The position numbers and the translations under genes are program-made. From Anaerolineae bacterium (GTDB taxonomy: Bacteria; Chloroflexota; Anaerolineae; Anaerolineales; E44-bin32): DNA of 64,000 nt. The notes beneath the pieces were generated by a model, which was given only the letters and a program-made list of their open reading frames with translations, ran no database searches and was not told where the DNA came from. The DNA is taken from assembly GCA_030605795.1 (NCBI GenBank), contig JAUWHR010000049.1:1-64000 (forward strand). Direction: 5' to 3'. Positions 62,360-64,000 of the stretch are shown here, in pieces (position 1 is the first letter of the stretch; each line of letters starts with the position of its first letter).

Positions 62360-62706
62360 TGAAGTGGAATAGTAAGCGACGATAAGGCGGCTCAGAGAGC
62401 GGGGGTAGGTGAGAGCCCCGTCCGTACTTCGGAGCTGAATGGACCACGGAGCTGCAGAGTGAAAAGACTGATCTTGTCGTGAGTGTTGTCCAACACTCAG
62501 GCGGACAGTTGAGTAGCTTGTGCCGGAGTCGCCACCGTTATCAAGGCAGAGGGCATCGCGACATTATTGCCGTGCCCGAGTAGAGTGAGGCTGGCTTATC
62601 CCTCCCCGTCGCATCACTGACGGGGTTTTGCTTTCAGGCAGATAGCCTAAATGGGGTGGCACCGCGGACGTTTGAGCGTCCGTCCCCTTCCGGGGACGGA
62701 CGCTTT
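62360..62706 (+). ncRNA. T-box leader, predicted tRNA-Trp responsive (UGG specifier at 62440-62442)
   Basis: T-box core AAATGGGGTGGCACCGCGG (62649-62667); Stem I features AGAGAGCGGGGGTAGGTGAGAGCCCC and GCTGAATGGACCACGGAGCTGC; terminator GCGTCCGTCCCC-TTCC-GGGGACGGACGC. Confidence 0.93.
62676..62703 (+). terminator. T-box intrinsic terminator
   Basis: 12-bp perfect stem, loop TTCC, followed by TTTC. Confidence 0.85.
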
Positions 62707-62910
62707 CATGTCTTTCACAACCTCCCCACATACACCATCGCTTCGGGGAGAGATGAGTAAGAAAGTGCAAATAACAGTGAGGTAAACAAGCTCTGGCGAC
62801 CGATGACCTTTTGACAACCCCAACAGCTAGAGCGCGCCATAGGCACTACAGCCGTACAGGGAACAATACATTGCGACCAGGCATGATCCTTTACTGACGG
62901 AGTAATTAGC

Positions 62911-63627
62911 ATGCATCTTATTAAAGTAAGAATTAACAGCGAAAACTACCCTACAAACCGTCTCTATCCTTTCAACATCCCAACTCTCAGAGAGACGGTA
63001 GAACTGACATTCAGAAAGCCTGTGGTCTTCTTCGTAGGTGAGAATGGAACGGGGAAGTCCACCCTGCTGGAAGCGATCACTAGAAGATGTGACATTCATA
63101 TATGGGACAAACCCAGGCGACATGTCGCTCATAAGAATCCGTATGAGACCAGCTTAGCCGATTATATCTCCGTGACGTGGGCAAACGGGAGTGTGCCCGG
63201 TTCCCTTTTCAGAGCCGAGACATTTCGTGACTTTGCCGATTTTCTCGACGATGTTGCTATCTGCGATCCTGGTCGGCTGAAGTACCATGGCGGCCATATC
63301 CTCAATACATTGTCGCACGGCGAAGCAAACCTTACCTATTTTAGCGGTCGTTATCACATCGAAGGGCTCTATCTGCTCGATGAACCCGAGTCTGCCCTTT
63401 CGCCCTCAAGCCAAGTGAGATTCCTTAAATTATTGCAGCTATTAGAGGCAGCCGGTCATGCTCAGTTCATCATGGCCACCCATTCCCCCATCCTGCTGGC
63501 ATATCCAGGAGCGCAAATCCTCAGCTTCGATTCTTCCTGTATTGAAGAAGTGGACTACGAAAACACCGCCCTATATAAACTTTACAAACAGTTTTTCACC
63601 GATCGAAGAGCTTTACTGGAAGCTTGA
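62911..63627 (+). CDS. AAA-type predicted ATPase (COG3910-like), function unknown
   Basis: FFVGENGTGKSTLLEAI (Walker A), LSHGEANL, LYLLDEPESALSPSSQ (Walker B), MATHSPILLAYPGAQI. Confidence 0.9.
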   Translation: MHLIKVRINSENYPTNRLYPFNIPTLRETVELTFRKPVVFFVGENGTGKSTLLEAITRRCDIHIWDKPRRHVAHKNPYETSLADYISVTWANGSVPGSLFRAETFRDFADFLDDVAICDPGRLKYHGGHILNTLSHGEANLTYFSGRYHIEGLYLLDEPESALSPSSQVRFLKLLQLLEAAGHAQFIMATHSPILLAYPGAQILSFDSSCIEEVDYENTALYKLYKQFFTDRRALLEA

Positions 63628-63722
63628 GGTTACTCGGGTTATCGAGGAAAGGAGGAATGGAATCAAAGAAGACAGTTCAGTATTGTGCTTATTTATCAAG
63701 CTAACCATTGAGGAGGAATAAG

Positions 63723-64000
63723 ATGACACAGTACAAATATATTCTGGAAGAAAAAGACTTGCCAACGCATTGGTACAACGTAATCCCAGACATGAAGACG
63801 CCACCGCCTCCATACCGTCACCCAGCGACGCTGGATTTATTGGGACCAGACGACCTGGCGCCAATCTTCCCTCAGGCGCTGATCGAGCAAGAGGTGAGCC
63901 AGGAGCGGTTGATCGAAATCCCGGATGAGGTACAGGATATACTCAAGATGTGGCGACCCTCCCCCCTTTACCGCGCTTCCCGTTGGGAGAAAGTCCTGGA
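63723..64000 (+). CDS. trpB: Tryptophan synthase beta chain, TrpB2-type, truncated by window edge
   Basis: MTQYKYILEEKDLPTHWYNVIPDMKTPPPPYRHPATLDLLGPDDLAPIFPQALIEQEVSQERLIEIPDEVQDILKMWRPSPLYRA; GAGGAGG RBS. Confidence 0.93.
   Translation, partial: MTQYKYILEEKDLPTHWYNVIPDMKTPPPPYRHPATLDLLGPDDLAPIFPQALIEQEVSQERLIEIPDEVQDILKMWRPSPLYRASRWEKVL

Noticed and set aside
62603-62632. CCCCGTCgcatcactGACGGGGTTTTG as an independent terminator
   Set aside because: Its position directly before the T-box antiterminator fits T-box Stem III; could still terminate but not claimed separately

Overview
A 64 kb bacterial window, probably from a Chloroflexota-like genome (lineage inferred from gene content, not tested). 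About 0.4-24.8 kb is a single-strand (minus) surface-polysaccharide locus: nonulosonate genes neuA(partial)/neuC/neuB, an ABC-type exporter, several nucleotide-sugar epimerases/dehydrogenases, gmd/fcl, glycosyltransferases, a Wzx-type flippase and a winged-HTH regulator. From 24.8 to 41.6 kb it is mostly housekeeping and transport: UDG, rimI/tsaB/tsaE, an FMN-riboswitch-controlled ABC importer, phoU/pst with two pstB paralogs, tsaC, prmC and prfA. From 42 to 55 kb there is a VIT/VWA surface protein, a 275-bp tandem repeat made of consecutive hairpins, a secreted Thr/Pro-rich protein and its decayed paralog, an adenylate cyclase, a sortase, a SagB-type oxidoreductase, hpt and a HEAT-repeat protein. 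From 55 to 64 kb there is a putative sugar-acid catabolic cluster, a TrpA-like gene behind a terminator-like leader, a creatininase-family gene, and a T-box with an apparent UGG (Trp) specifier upstream of an AAA ATPase and trpB. The most interesting signals are: (1) two PstB ATPases whose catalytic motifs are degenerate in complementary ways, suggesting an asymmetric heterodimer; (2) a Trp T-box upstream of an uncharacterised ATPase plus TrpB2-type trpB; (3) an FMN riboswitch whose downstream hairpins re-use the P1 strand sequence; (4) two matching promoter/operator elements in the polysaccharide locus; (5) the hairpin-string repeat. No tRNA, rRNA, CRISPR array or intact IS element was seen.
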